NCBI GenBank assembly: GCA_012518415.1
Contig: JAAYSH010000034.1
Location: 1-32,100 of the forward strand
From: Erysipelotrichaceae bacterium
GTDB lineage: Bacteria; Bacillota_I; Bacilli_A; RFN20; CAG-826
Length of the DNA: 32,100 nucleotides
Direction: 5' to 3'
The stretch's first letter is position 1; each line of letters starts with the position of its first letter. Made by a program: the position numbers and the translations under genes. Below, piece by piece: positions 17,728-26,828 of this stretch. The notes under the pieces are model-generated. The model saw only the letters and a program-made list of their open reading frames with translations, had not been told where the DNA came from and ran no database searches.

Positions 17728-20304
17728 ATGAAAAAGAAAAAACTACTAGGCTTAACTGTGCTCGGTACATTAATCTTATCCGCTTGTGGCGGCGGCGAAG
17801 AGCTAGTATGGAAAAGCCGTGGTGAAGATCAAAGACCTCCATATGCGGGGCCCGTAGCTGATGGGTTTAAAAACTTTTCCTACTATAGCTACGAAGATAA
17901 AGCTGAAATTCTATACGAACTAGAGAAATATGCACTAGACAATTTCTTAGGTGGAATTCCGCTTTATGACAACGGTACAAACGTTCTTTATTCACCAAGA
18001 TTACAAATTCCATCAGACGTTTACGTCCCTAACTATGGATTTGGTGTTGGAGAAGGTGTTATTACCGAACCAATGACCGCTGAACAAGAGCCGGTCGAAG
18101 CTTGGCGCTGGTATTACCACTCATGGCAATCATCAGACCCAGGAACACTTAACTATTGGGATAGCCAAGACGCTGTAACTGGTGACCTTTGGGCGTTATT
18201 CAACTCAGGTTACTATTCAACAGAGTTTACAGATGACAAAACCAATTACCAATGGAGAACGCAACTCGCTAGAGAAATGCCAATTCCATTAAACCCAGAC
18301 GCAAATGGTCGGGCTTCTAAGTGGCGGATTCCAGTTAAAACTGTAGAAGATGACCCAAACTTGGTTTATCACACACTATCTACAACTCCAGCAGTCGCAG
18401 AATATAATGGCAGAGGAGTCCAATTAGAAGACTACTTAACACCATTCAAAGCGATGTTAGATGGAAACTTATTCCGTTCAACAGACTTAGGTTCAAAAAC
18501 AAGTGGTTATGTTGGTGTTGCTCAGTATAAAGCACAACCAGCAGGACAAAAAGACTGGAGTGTATTAGGTATTCAACTTAACGAAGAAGAACGTGCAATT
18601 GAGTTTGAATTTAACACAAGACACGATTCATTCTTCGCAATGTATTATAACGCTTCAAGTTTATACTCCCCACGTCCACAAGAGTTTATTGATTACTTAG
18701 ATGGTTTAAACCTTGAAGATGAAGATTTATCCGGAGCAGCACGTTACGGTAAAAAAGAATTAGGCGTTGATGGTATCTTATCATTAGGTATGTATACTCT
18801 CGAACACTGGGAAGATAACAAAGTAATCGTCTTCAAAAAGAACCCATTATACTTTGAAAAAGATCGGGCTTCATTCGCAGGATACACATATCAAATTGTT
18901 AAAGACTCTAATACGGCTTATGAACTTTATAAAAACCGTCAGTTAGACTCAGTCGGAGTCCCAACACGTTATGTTGAAGACGAAATGAACAACCCAGAAC
19001 GTCGTCGTACATTAGGAGATACAGTCTTCAAATTACAAGTTAACGCTACAAACCCACGACGTTGGGAAGAACTATTCGGTGTTGATGGTGCAATCGCACC
19101 TCATGCAGAAGATCAATACTGGGATGTCAAACCAGTAATGAGTAATAGAGACTTCTTAAATGGAATTTATTACGCAATTGACCGTGTACAATTAGCGGAA
19201 TCAAACGGACGAACTCCAGCACATGGATTCTTCCCAAGCGCGTACATGATTGATCCAGTCGAAGGTGTATCATTCCGCGATACTCCATACGGTGAAAGAG
19301 TTCTTGCAGGACGTCTACCAGCAACTTATGGTTTCTCAAAAGAACTAGCTGGTGACTACTTCAAAAAAGCAATGGATGACTTAGTTGAAGACGGAGCATA
19401 TAAACGTGGTTCATCACGCAGGCCAACCGTCATTACAATTAGAAACCACATGCAGACTCAACAACAAGTCGATACTGATGCGAAATTAATCGAACAATAC
19501 ATCCAAGACGCATTCAACGATGCAGTCGAAGGATTCGAATTAGTAGTCGATTCATACGCAACAGAAAACTGGTTCGACCCATATTATGATTCAATGATGG
19601 TAGGTCAATTCGACCTTGGCTTTGGATCAATCGGTGGAAACGTACTTGACCCAATCGGCTTCTTGGACACACTTTGCTCAGACAACCGTTCAGGATTTAC
19701 ATTATCCTGGGGTCCAGATACAAGCAAAGTTGACCCAGAACCAGTCTTCTATAAAGGCGAAGCTTATGCATTCGACGCATTATTAGGCGCCGCAACAGTC
19801 GGTGTCGCGATTAAAGACGGTGTTGAACTTCAAAACTTCACATTCGATTCAGTCGAAGCCGCTGCTCAATTAGAAGCAGACGGAACAGTCACTGTTACAG
19901 CATCAGGTACTTACTACAATGGTGCGCCAGACAAAATTCAGGTCGACTTAGACTACGTTGAATTCTGGTACTACGGTGAATCTGGAGAAGGATTTGAAAG
20001 CGCAGAAGAAGCAAAAGCTTTCTTAGCTAATGATCCGCAAGCTTGGTACTACAAAGACAACGGCGGAGCTATTACAAGTCCAATTAGAGAGGGTGAAAAT
20101 CCAAATGGTGCAGTAGCTGAAATTACCTTCAATGATGATGGTACATGGGTACTAGTCGTCAAAGGAGTTCCTGCTTCTAACCAAAAAGGTCAAGAAGACG
20201 GCACTGCTGTCTATGAAATCGACTACTACTTCACAGTAACTGTTGATGGCATAGATTCAACTGCATCAGGTTACGAACTCTTTATCGGACCAGTCGCAGC
20301 TTAA
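17728..20304 (+). CDS. oppA: Oligopeptide-type substrate-binding lipoprotein with C-terminal extension
   Basis: Extracellular lipoprotein that captures substrate for the OppBCDF permease. The chosen ATG follows AAAGGAG (17711-17717) and gives a signal ending in LILSAC, with lipidated Cys20. A longer in-frame start at 17653 has no RBS and would spoil the signal. Residues up to about 665 match family 5 solute-binding proteins (for example WNTR-like RHDSFFAMYYN and the Asp/Gly-rich end near GGNVLDPIGFLDTLCSDN). A further 190 residues or so form a beta-rich, acidic C-terminal part that ordinary OppA proteins of 540-600 residues lack, for a total of 858. Substrate may be peptides or, as in some family 5 proteins, oligosaccharides. 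The cre site upstream keeps the second option open. Confidence 0.88.
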   Translation: MKKKKLLGLTVLGTLILSACGGGEELVWKSRGEDQRPPYAGPVADGFKNFSYYSYEDKAEILYELEKYALDNFLGGIPLYDNGTNVLYSPRLQIPSDVYVPNYGFGVGEGVITEPMTAEQEPVEAWRWYYHSWQSSDPGTLNYWDSQDAVTGDLWALFNSGYYSTEFTDDKTNYQWRTQLAREMPIPLNPDANGRASKWRIPVKTVEDDPNLVYHTLSTTPAVAEYNGRGVQLEDYLTPFKAMLDGNLFRSTDLGSKTSGYVGVAQYKAQPAGQKDWSVLGIQLNEEERAIEFEFNTRHDSFFAMYYNASSLYSPRPQEFIDYLDGLNLEDEDLSGAARYGKKELGVDGILSLGMYTLEHWEDNKVIVFKKNPLYFEKDRASFAGYTYQIVKDSNTAYELYKNRQLDSVGVPTRYVEDEMNNPERRRTLGDTVFKLQVNATNPRRWEELFGVDGAIAPHAEDQYWDVKPVMSNRDFLNGIYYAIDRVQLAESNGRTPAHGFFPSAYMIDPVEGVSFRDTPYGERVLAGRLPATYGFSKELAGDYFKKAMDDLVEDGAYKRGSSRRPTVITIRNHMQTQQQVDTDAKLIEQYIQDAFNDAVEGFELVVDSYATENWFDPYYDSMMVGQFDLGFGSIGGNVLDPIGFLDTLCSDNRSGFTLSWGPDTSKVDPEPVFYKGEAYAFDALLGAATVGVAIKDGVELQNFTFDSVEAAAQLEADGTVTVTASGTYYNGAPDKIQVDLDYVEFWYYGESGEGFESAEEAKAFLANDPQAWYYKDNGGAITSPIREGENPNGAVAEITFNDDGTWVLVVKGVPASNQKGQEDGTAVYEIDYYFTVTVDGIDSTASGYELFIGPVAA

Positions 20305-20318
20305 ATTGTGAATTTAGT

Positions 20319-20356
20319 TAACCCTAGCACTGGTTAATTGACCAGTGCCAGGGTTA
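20319..20356 (+). other. Intercistronic hairpin 1 between oppA and oppB
   Basis: TTAACCCT-A-GCACTGGT pairs with ACCAGTGC-C-AGGGTTAA-like sequence: 15 of 16 positions pair, with one A-C mismatch and loop TAATTG. No T-run follows, so it is not a standard terminator. It more likely protects the 3' end of oppA mRNA or partly attenuates transcription. Confidence 0.8.
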
Positions 20357-20363
20357 GTATATT

Positions 20364-20413
20364 CGTGGACAAGCATTGCCGGCCTTAACAGCCGGCAATG
20401 TTAATTTGTCTAC
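20364..20413 (+). other. Intercistronic hairpin 2 between oppA and oppB
   Basis: Inner stem CATTGCCGGC/GCCGGCAATG (10 base pairs, GC-rich, loop CTTAACA) is extended by an outer stem CGTGGACAA/TTGTCTACG (9 pairs, one G-T) across a small asymmetric bulge. No T-run follows. It sits seven bases after the first hairpin. Confidence 0.85.
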
Positions 20414-20473
20414 GTATATCAATATAATTATGATATTCTTATTAATGTTATTTATAGAGTAGGAGGACAAAAT

Positions 20474-21520
20474 ATGTGGAGGTATATCCTTAGAAGAATT
20501 GGATTAATATTTGTTACAGCATTTATAATTCTTTCACTCACATATTTATTAATGAAACTGTTACCAATGGATAAACCGCTTGGTCGCGCTGATGTCCAAT
20601 TAGCGTATTATGAAAACCAAGTTAACCTTGGCTACATGGTTAGAGTCCATTATGAAAAAGGCTCGCCAAGACCAGCTAGTGATGTCATTGTCGTTAATGA
20701 ACTTGATCCAAGCCAACCATACTTATATAATGCAGTTCCTGTATTTCAACAGTATGTTTCATGGATTAAAAACATTTTTACTAAATGGCATTGGGGAACA
20801 TCATCAGTAATCGAACCTGGATCACCAGCTATGTTAGTTATTCGAAGAAGATTACCAGTTTCTTTAAAATTAAATATTTGGGCGATGGTAGTTTCTGTTC
20901 CGTTAGGTTTTCTTTTTGGTATATGGGCTGCTCTAAAGAAAAACACATTAACTGACCATATTATTACAATTGTTACGATGGTATTTATTTCAGTTCCATC
21001 ATTTGTAATTATCACATTCTTAATGAAGTGGTTTGGTTTTGATACAAACCTTTTACCAACTCAGTGGCCATCGGTGTTAGCACCGGCCTGGGAAAGGTTC
21101 AAGGGCTATATTATTCCAGTTGCCTGTTTGTCGTTTGGAACAATCGCGGGATTTACAAGAATGACAAGGGCAGAATTAACCGAAATTATGTCTAGTGAGT
21201 TTTTATTACTAGCTAGAACAAAAGGGTTAACCAAAACTCAATCTGTTTTACGTCATGCTTTACGTAATGCACTTGTACCACTCGTACCAATGATTATTGG
21301 TCAATTTGTTGGATTACTCGGTGGTTCAATGGTTTTAGAAAACCTTTATGGTATTCCAGGAATCGGTAGTTTATTTACCGAAGGTATTACGCAAAAAGAC
21401 TACAACCTCGTTATGGTTGTTATGTCGGTATATACAATGATTGGTTTATTTACAACATTAATCGTTGATGTTAGTTACGGTATTGTTGACCCGCGAATTA
21501 GAATGGGGGCGAGAAAATAA
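20474..21520 (+). CDS. oppB: Oligopeptide ABC transporter permease OppB
   Basis: Inner permease subunit of the transporter, 348 residues against about 306-310 in typical OppB. TM1 is at residues 10-30. Residues 31-115 form an enlarged external loop, and the core with five more helices follows from about 130. The EAA coupling loop is EFLLLARTKGLTKTQSVLRH (residues 242-261), which docks on an ATPase, and the family end VDVSYGIVDPRIR is present. AGGAGG (20461-20466) is seven bases before the ATG. The stop overlaps oppC (TAATG). Confidence 0.93.
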   Translation: MWRYILRRIGLIFVTAFIILSLTYLLMKLLPMDKPLGRADVQLAYYENQVNLGYMVRVHYEKGSPRPASDVIVVNELDPSQPYLYNAVPVFQQYVSWIKNIFTKWHWGTSSVIEPGSPAMLVIRRRLPVSLKLNIWAMVVSVPLGFLFGIWAALKKNTLTDHIITIVTMVFISVPSFVIITFLMKWFGFDTNLLPTQWPSVLAPAWERFKGYIIPVACLSFGTIAGFTRMTRAELTEIMSSEFLLLARTKGLTKTQSVLRHALRNALVPLVPMIIGQFVGLLGGSMVLENLYGIPGIGSLFTEGITQKDYNLVMVVMSVYTMIGLFTTLIVDVSYGIVDPRIRMGARK

Positions 21521-23580
21521 TGGCAAATAAAAAAGATAAGCAAAATTTATTTGATTATGAACAATCAAAAAAGAGTGCGCGTGTATTTTTAGACCCTTCG
21601 AGTAGCGAAGAAATATCGCAAGAAGATTTTAAGTTTGTTCAAATGGATAAGTCAATCCATGATACAAAATTTGATACGCAACCAACTACGTTCTTTAAAG
21701 ATGCGCTTAGACGTTTTGTTAAGAACAAATCCTCAGTTGTCGCATTTATCATTTTATCAGTGATTATTTTAATGGCTATTTTTGTCCCGGTTTTCAACGA
21801 TAACCCAATTGACCGCAACTTCCCGGAGCAAAGATTCTTAACTCCCCGGTGGCGCGGTTTTGAAAACGCAAGTGTTTTTAATGGAAAACGGACATTTAGA
21901 AATGCTTTAGTTGTTAAACCTGATCCAGACGATCAGTCAACTTGGTATCCAGCAGGAAGGAAAAAAGAAGCTGTTGTAGCTGGTAGTGAAAGGTATTTTG
22001 ATGATACCATTTCTGGTACACCATCGATTTATGCAACTGGTGGAAGTCTTTCAATCCGTACTGATACAAGAGAAAGAAGTAGCGGACTTATTTCCTATCC
22101 AGAGCAATTAGATTTTTCTGCTAATAGTGATTTTCAAATACAAATGTATTTACCAGAAGATAAAAACACATATTCTGTTGGACTCGGCGGCGTCGATGTT
22201 GTCCGCGAATCAATTGCTGAGTATGCAGTTTTCATTAGTGTTGAGTATGAACCAGGTGAGGAGGAGATTGTTTACTTAACTGATTTCTCATCACAATTTG
22301 GTGAAATCATCATTGATGATGTCAATGCTAAAGTACTTGCTAATCGTCCTGATGGCGTTAGTGAAACAACCTTTAACGCTAAGGTTGGTTATGAACTTAA
22401 AACTGTTGCAGAAGGTGACTTCCCAATCTTATTTGTCGATAAGTTTATCTTTGAAAATAAACTTGATACGACTCAAAATTTAGAAAGACTCTCATGGTCA
22501 GATGCAAACGCACTACTCCTTCGTCCAGTTACAAGACCTGAAAGCATTCCAGTTGCGGAGTGGCGCCCAACAAACTGGAGCATTTACGGCAGTGGTACAC
22601 GTTCACTTGACCGCGCTAACGTTACACGGGTAACGTTTGAATATGATGAATACTTAGATGTTTTTGGTCTAAGAAAAAATTATGTTATATCAGGTACAAA
22701 AGTGACCGAATATATCAATGAAGGCTGGATTGAGTATGACTTTAATGAAGGCGTTTCATCATTTAAATTAACCGAATTAGGCGAAGAACACTCACCACTA
22801 CGAAGTGTTTCTGCACAAATAGACCTCCCAGGTGCAACAGGTACAATTTACGAACTTACTGGTGATGTAGTTATGTATCGTTACTGGGGTTATGATAATA
22901 TCCCTTATTATATTTTTGGTACAAACCATAGTGGTCGAGACCAGTTTAAAGTTGTTTTCTCTGGGCTTCGAACATCATTGTTACTTGGTTTAATTACGAC
23001 TGTTATTTGTGTAACAATTGGTATTATTTGGGGTTCAATCTCTGGTTATTACGGTGGCTGGGTTGATCTTATAATGGAAAGGATTACTGATATTTTAAGT
23101 GGTGTTCCTTACATTGTTGTGATGACTCTATCAATTTTATTACTTGGTAATAACTTCGGAGTCTTTATCCTTTCATTAGTCTTAACCGGCTGGATTGGTA
23201 TTTCATCTAGGACAAGGGCTCAGTTTTATCGATATAAAGGTCGAGAGTTTGTCTTAGCATCAAGAACATTAGGTGCAAAAGACAGCCGACTTATTTTCAA
23301 ACACATTTTACCAAACGCAATTGGACCAATTATTACTGGTAGTATCTTAATGATTCCAAGCATTGTGTTTACTGAAGCTAACATTGCTTATTTAGGTTTA
23401 GGTTTACAAGGTATGCCAAGCTTAGGTGTTGCCCTATCAGAAGCACAAAAATACTTGGCGTCTGACCCGTATTTAATCGTATCTTCGGCAATTGTCGTTT
23501 CAATCCTAATGATTTGTTTCAACTTGTTTGGTAACGGTTTACGTGATGCGTTTAACCCATCATTGAAAGGAGCGGAGTAG
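21520..23580 (+). CDS. oppC: Oligopeptide ABC transporter permease OppC with a giant external domain
   Basis: Second permease subunit. A 70-residue cytoplasmic N-tail leads to TM1 (about 71-91). The normal OppC core restarts at FGTNHSGRDQFKVVFSGLRT (466-485), with the EAA loop EFVLASRTLGAKDSR (576-590) and the C-terminal helices. Between TM1 and the core lie about 370 residues (95-465) with no hydrophobic helix, rich in beta-type segments and aromatic, Asp and Ser residues. By topology this domain is outside the cell. Total length is 686, against about 300 for ordinary OppC. The core motifs are intact, so the transporter should work. The origin of the insert is unknown. Confidence 0.93.
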   Translation: MANKKDKQNLFDYEQSKKSARVFLDPSSSEEISQEDFKFVQMDKSIHDTKFDTQPTTFFKDALRRFVKNKSSVVAFIILSVIILMAIFVPVFNDNPIDRNFPEQRFLTPRWRGFENASVFNGKRTFRNALVVKPDPDDQSTWYPAGRKKEAVVAGSERYFDDTISGTPSIYATGGSLSIRTDTRERSSGLISYPEQLDFSANSDFQIQMYLPEDKNTYSVGLGGVDVVRESIAEYAVFISVEYEPGEEEIVYLTDFSSQFGEIIIDDVNAKVLANRPDGVSETTFNAKVGYELKTVAEGDFPILFVDKFIFENKLDTTQNLERLSWSDANALLLRPVTRPESIPVAEWRPTNWSIYGSGTRSLDRANVTRVTFEYDEYLDVFGLRKNYVISGTKVTEYINEGWIEYDFNEGVSSFKLTELGEEHSPLRSVSAQIDLPGATGTIYELTGDVVMYRYWGYDNIPYYIFGTNHSGRDQFKVVFSGLRTSLLLGLITTVICVTIGIIWGSISGYYGGWVDLIMERITDILSGVPYIVVMTLSILLLGNNFGVFILSLVLTGWIGISSRTRAQFYRYKGREFVLASRTLGAKDSRLIFKHILPNAIGPIITGSILMIPSIVFTEANIAYLGLGLQGMPSLGVALSEAQKYLASDPYLIVSSAIVVSILMICFNLFGNGLRDAFNPSLKGAE

Positions 23581-23581
23581 T

Positions 23582-25153
23582 ATGGAAAAATTACAAGCAA
23601 ATGTTCAACAACAAGGCGAAGTGGTTATTGATGTTAAAGATTTAAAAATATCTTTTTATACTGATCATGGTCGTGTCCGTGCAGTCCGCGGTATTTCATT
23701 TCAACTTCGTAAGGGTGAAATTCTTTGTATTGTTGGAGAATCGGGTTCAGGTAAATCGGTAACGACAAAAGCAATTATGGGAATCTTACCTGGTAACGGA
23801 AGAATCGATGGCGGTTCAATTATGTACGAAGGTGAAGATTTAACGAAAGTATCCGAAGAAGAGTTCCACCGGATTCGTGGACATAAAATCGGTATGGTTT
23901 TCCAAGACCCATTATCAAGTCTTAACCCGATTATGCGGGTTGGAAAGCAAATTACTGAAGCGATTATTTTAAATAGTAATAAAATCAAAAGGTACTATAA
24001 TGACTTAATCGCTAAGGAATTTGTTGACTATAAAAACGCAGTTTCTAATAAAAAACGTTTACTTCATAATGCGAATTTAGAACTCCGAGAAGCAAAACGA
24101 AAAAAAGAAACAGAGATTACGAAAATTAAAGAAAACAATAAATTATCTCGTGAAGAAAAATCTGCAGCAATCGCTCAAGAAAAAGAACAATATAAGGAAG
24201 CTAAAACCTCAATAAGAAACGAGAAAAAGGCTATCCGCGAAAGTTCTGATGCTGAGATTAAAGAAAAGAAACAGCAACTAAACTTGGTGAAAAAATCTGC
24301 TAGAGTAAAAGTTAAACAGAAAAAACGCGAACTTAAAGAAGAACGCGATAAAGAAGTCGCAGCATTGCAAGCTAAGCTTAAAGCGACAGAAGATGAACAA
24401 CAACAAGAGGCGATCAAAGCCGAAATTAAAAAAGTTAAAGAAACTTATGTTAATTCGATAAAGATTACAAGAAGAGCTGCAAAACAACGGGCCATTCGTG
24501 TGATGACTGAGGTCGGTATTCCAAATGCTGAACGTCGCTATAAGCAATATCCATTTGAATTCTCAGGTGGAATGCGTCAACGCGTTGTTATTGCGATTGC
24601 TTTAACACAAGACCCTGATGTCTTGATTCTTGATGAGCCAACAACCGCCCTTGATGTTACGATTCAGGCGCAAATTCTTGAGTTAATTAATGAACTTAAG
24701 GAAGAAAGAAACTTATCATGTATATTTATTACGCACGACTTAGGTGTTGTTGCTAATATGGCTGATCGAGTTGCCGTTATGTATGCTGGTAAAATTGTTG
24801 AAAGTGCAACGGTTAATGAATTATTTTATAACCCACAACACCCATACACATGGGCGCTGCTTTCATCAATCGCTGACGTTGATACAGAAGAGCGACTTGA
24901 AGCAATTCCAGGTACTCCACCAGATATGGTTAATCCACCTAAAGGAGATGCCTTCTCATTAAGAAACAGATACGCGCTCGCGGTCGATTATGAATATGAA
25001 CCACCAACTTATCAGGTGAGTCCAACTCACTTTGCTTCAACGTGGTTACTTGATCCGCGCGCACCAAAAGTTGAACGGCCAGCAATTGTTGAAGAAAGAA
25101 TTAAAAACTCGCTGAAAGCCGCGAAGGAAGCGGGGGTGAAATTAGATGAGTAA
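23582..25153 (+). CDS. oppD: Oligopeptide ABC transporter ATPase OppD with coiled-coil insertion
   Basis: Cytoplasmic ATPase. Walker A is GESGSGKS (52-59), the Q-loop is FQDP (Gln108), the signature is FSGGM (327-331), Walker B is ILDEP (349-353) and the switch His is 385. Between Q-loop and signature, at the helical subdomain, residues about 131-300 are a Lys/Glu/Ala-rich helical stretch that looks like a long coiled-coil hairpin, absent from normal OppD. The C-terminal tail keeps GTPPDMVNPPKG, but all cysteines of the usual CPFxxRC-type motif are replaced (GDAFSLRNRY). GGAG precedes the ATG, one base after oppC, and it overlaps oppF by 8 bases. Confidence 0.94.
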   Translation: MEKLQANVQQQGEVVIDVKDLKISFYTDHGRVRAVRGISFQLRKGEILCIVGESGSGKSVTTKAIMGILPGNGRIDGGSIMYEGEDLTKVSEEEFHRIRGHKIGMVFQDPLSSLNPIMRVGKQITEAIILNSNKIKRYYNDLIAKEFVDYKNAVSNKKRLLHNANLELREAKRKKETEITKIKENNKLSREEKSAAIAQEKEQYKEAKTSIRNEKKAIRESSDAEIKEKKQQLNLVKKSARVKVKQKKRELKEERDKEVAALQAKLKATEDEQQQEAIKAEIKKVKETYVNSIKITRRAAKQRAIRVMTEVGIPNAERRYKQYPFEFSGGMRQRVVIAIALTQDPDVLILDEPTTALDVTIQAQILELINELKEERNLSCIFITHDLGVVANMADRVAVMYAGKIVESATVNELFYNPQHPYTWALLSSIADVDTEERLEAIPGTPPDMVNPPKGDAFSLRNRYALAVDYEYEPPTYQVSPTHFASTWLLDPRAPKVERPAIVEERIKNSLKAAKEAGVKLDE

Positions 25154-26825
25154 TAAAGAAGTAAACCAATTTGATATTGACGCAGTTGTAGAGAAATTTT
25201 ACATAAGTCTTTTCCAAAGAGAAGAAGGACAATTATTTGCACTCGAAAAAGAACAAAGTGAAGCGTTACAAGAAGCTCAAGAAGAAGCGAATAAAGAAAT
25301 TAGTGAACTAGAAGAAAAACTTCAAGAACTTAAAGACGCTGAAAAAAGTGCTGAAAATAAAGGTTTAATTAAAAAACAAAAAAGTAAAATTAAAGCTGCG
25401 AGACGCTCTGCCAAAGCTCGCGACCGGCTAATAAAAGCTGAATTTAAACCAAGACTTAAAAAAATAAGGCAAATTTTAAAGGTCGCTAGAGGAAGAGCAG
25501 ATATTTTAAAAAAGGCGCGATACAATGAATTTAAAGCGTGGCAAAAAGCTGGCTTTGAAGATATTGAAAACCGTCCGTCAGAGATTGAAAAGCTACGTTT
25601 CGACTCTTATAAACCAGAATTAGTAGAAAATGATGTCGTCCTTAGTGTTCGCCACCTCAAGCAATATTTCGAAAGCGGGTTTGGAGCAAACAAACTAAGG
25701 ACCAAAGCGGTTCATGACATTTCATTTGATATTCATAACGGTGAAGTATTTGGGCTTGTTGGTGAATCAGGCTGTGGTAAAACAACAACTGGTCGCTCGA
25801 TTATTCGTCTTTACGATATAACTTCAGGCAGTATTTACTTTAAAGGCCACCGGATATCAGGTGGAACAAGATGGAATGAGAAAGAAATTAAGTGGAAACG
25901 AATTCGCTTGCGTCAGGAAATCAAAGAACTCAAAGCTAAGATGAAAGAGGAACTAGATGACGCTGAAGCGATTGATGAAGATGTTACCGAAGCAAGATCA
26001 GAACAAATCAAAGATCATTACAATAAAAAAATTGCGGCGATTGAGTATGAGATCGATGAAATCGTTCGAGTCCAAAAAACAAAAATTAAACTCATTAGAT
26101 ACGACAATAAAAACTATGATGAAGAATTCATGAGTCAAATTCAAATGATTTTCCAAGATCCAACAGACTCGCTCGATCCAAGGATGACAGTCGAAGATGC
26201 GATTCAAGAAGGATTACAAATCCAAGGATATCGCAATAAGGCAGCAAATTCTAACAAAGTTTCTGATGTTTTAGACCAAGTTGGCTTACTTCCAGAGTAT
26301 GCCTCACGTTATCCGCATGAATTTAGCGGTGGTCAAAGGCAAAGAATTGGGATTGCTCGAGCGATTGTTATGCAACCAGAATTTATGATTTGTGATGAAC
26401 CAGTCAGTGCATTAGACGTTTCAATTCAGGCGCAAGTTATTAACTTATTAAGTGACTTACGTGATGAAATGGGATTAACCTTACTATTCGTTGCACATGA
26501 CCTCTCATTAGTTAAATACTTCTGTGACCGCATTGCAGTTATGTATTTTGGAAGAATTGTTGAATTAGCAACGAGTGAAGATTTATTTGCTAATCCACTT
26601 CATCCATATACAAAATCACTTATTAGTGCGATTCCAAAACCAGATCCAATTAGTGAAAAAGCTCGGAAGAGAATTCACTATAATCCAGCGGAAGCGCATA
26701 ATTATGCCGAAGAAGGTAACCCAACATTGACCGAAATTACGCCTGGACACTTTGTTCTTGCTAATGAGGTCGAACTTGAGCGATACCGCAAGGAAATCGA
26801 AGATAGAACGAAAAGTAAAAAATAA
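25146..26825 (+). CDS. oppF: Oligopeptide ABC transporter ATPase OppF with two coiled coils
   Basis: Second ATPase of the transporter, 559 residues against about 330 normally. Residues 1-155 are an N-terminal Lys/Glu-rich helical region, and the ABC domain begins about 163. Walker A is GESGCGKT (206-213), the Q-loop is MIFQDP (Gln337), the signature is FSGGQ (393-397), Walker B is MICDEP (414-419) and the switch His is 451. A second coiled-coil insertion covers about 245-325, between Walker A and Q-loop, so not at the same place as in OppD. The C-terminal cysteine motif is also missing. The start overlaps the oppD stop (ATGAGTAA), with GGGGGTG as RBS. Confidence 0.94.
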   Translation: MSNKEVNQFDIDAVVEKFYISLFQREEGQLFALEKEQSEALQEAQEEANKEISELEEKLQELKDAEKSAENKGLIKKQKSKIKAARRSAKARDRLIKAEFKPRLKKIRQILKVARGRADILKKARYNEFKAWQKAGFEDIENRPSEIEKLRFDSYKPELVENDVVLSVRHLKQYFESGFGANKLRTKAVHDISFDIHNGEVFGLVGESGCGKTTTGRSIIRLYDITSGSIYFKGHRISGGTRWNEKEIKWKRIRLRQEIKELKAKMKEELDDAEAIDEDVTEARSEQIKDHYNKKIAAIEYEIDEIVRVQKTKIKLIRYDNKNYDEEFMSQIQMIFQDPTDSLDPRMTVEDAIQEGLQIQGYRNKAANSNKVSDVLDQVGLLPEYASRYPHEFSGGQRQRIGIARAIVMQPEFMICDEPVSALDVSIQAQVINLLSDLRDEMGLTLLFVAHDLSLVKYFCDRIAVMYFGRIVELATSEDLFANPLHPYTKSLISAIPKPDPISEKARKRIHYNPAEAHNYAEEGNPTLTEITPGHFVLANEVELERYRKEIEDRTKSKK

Positions 26826-26828
26826 ATT

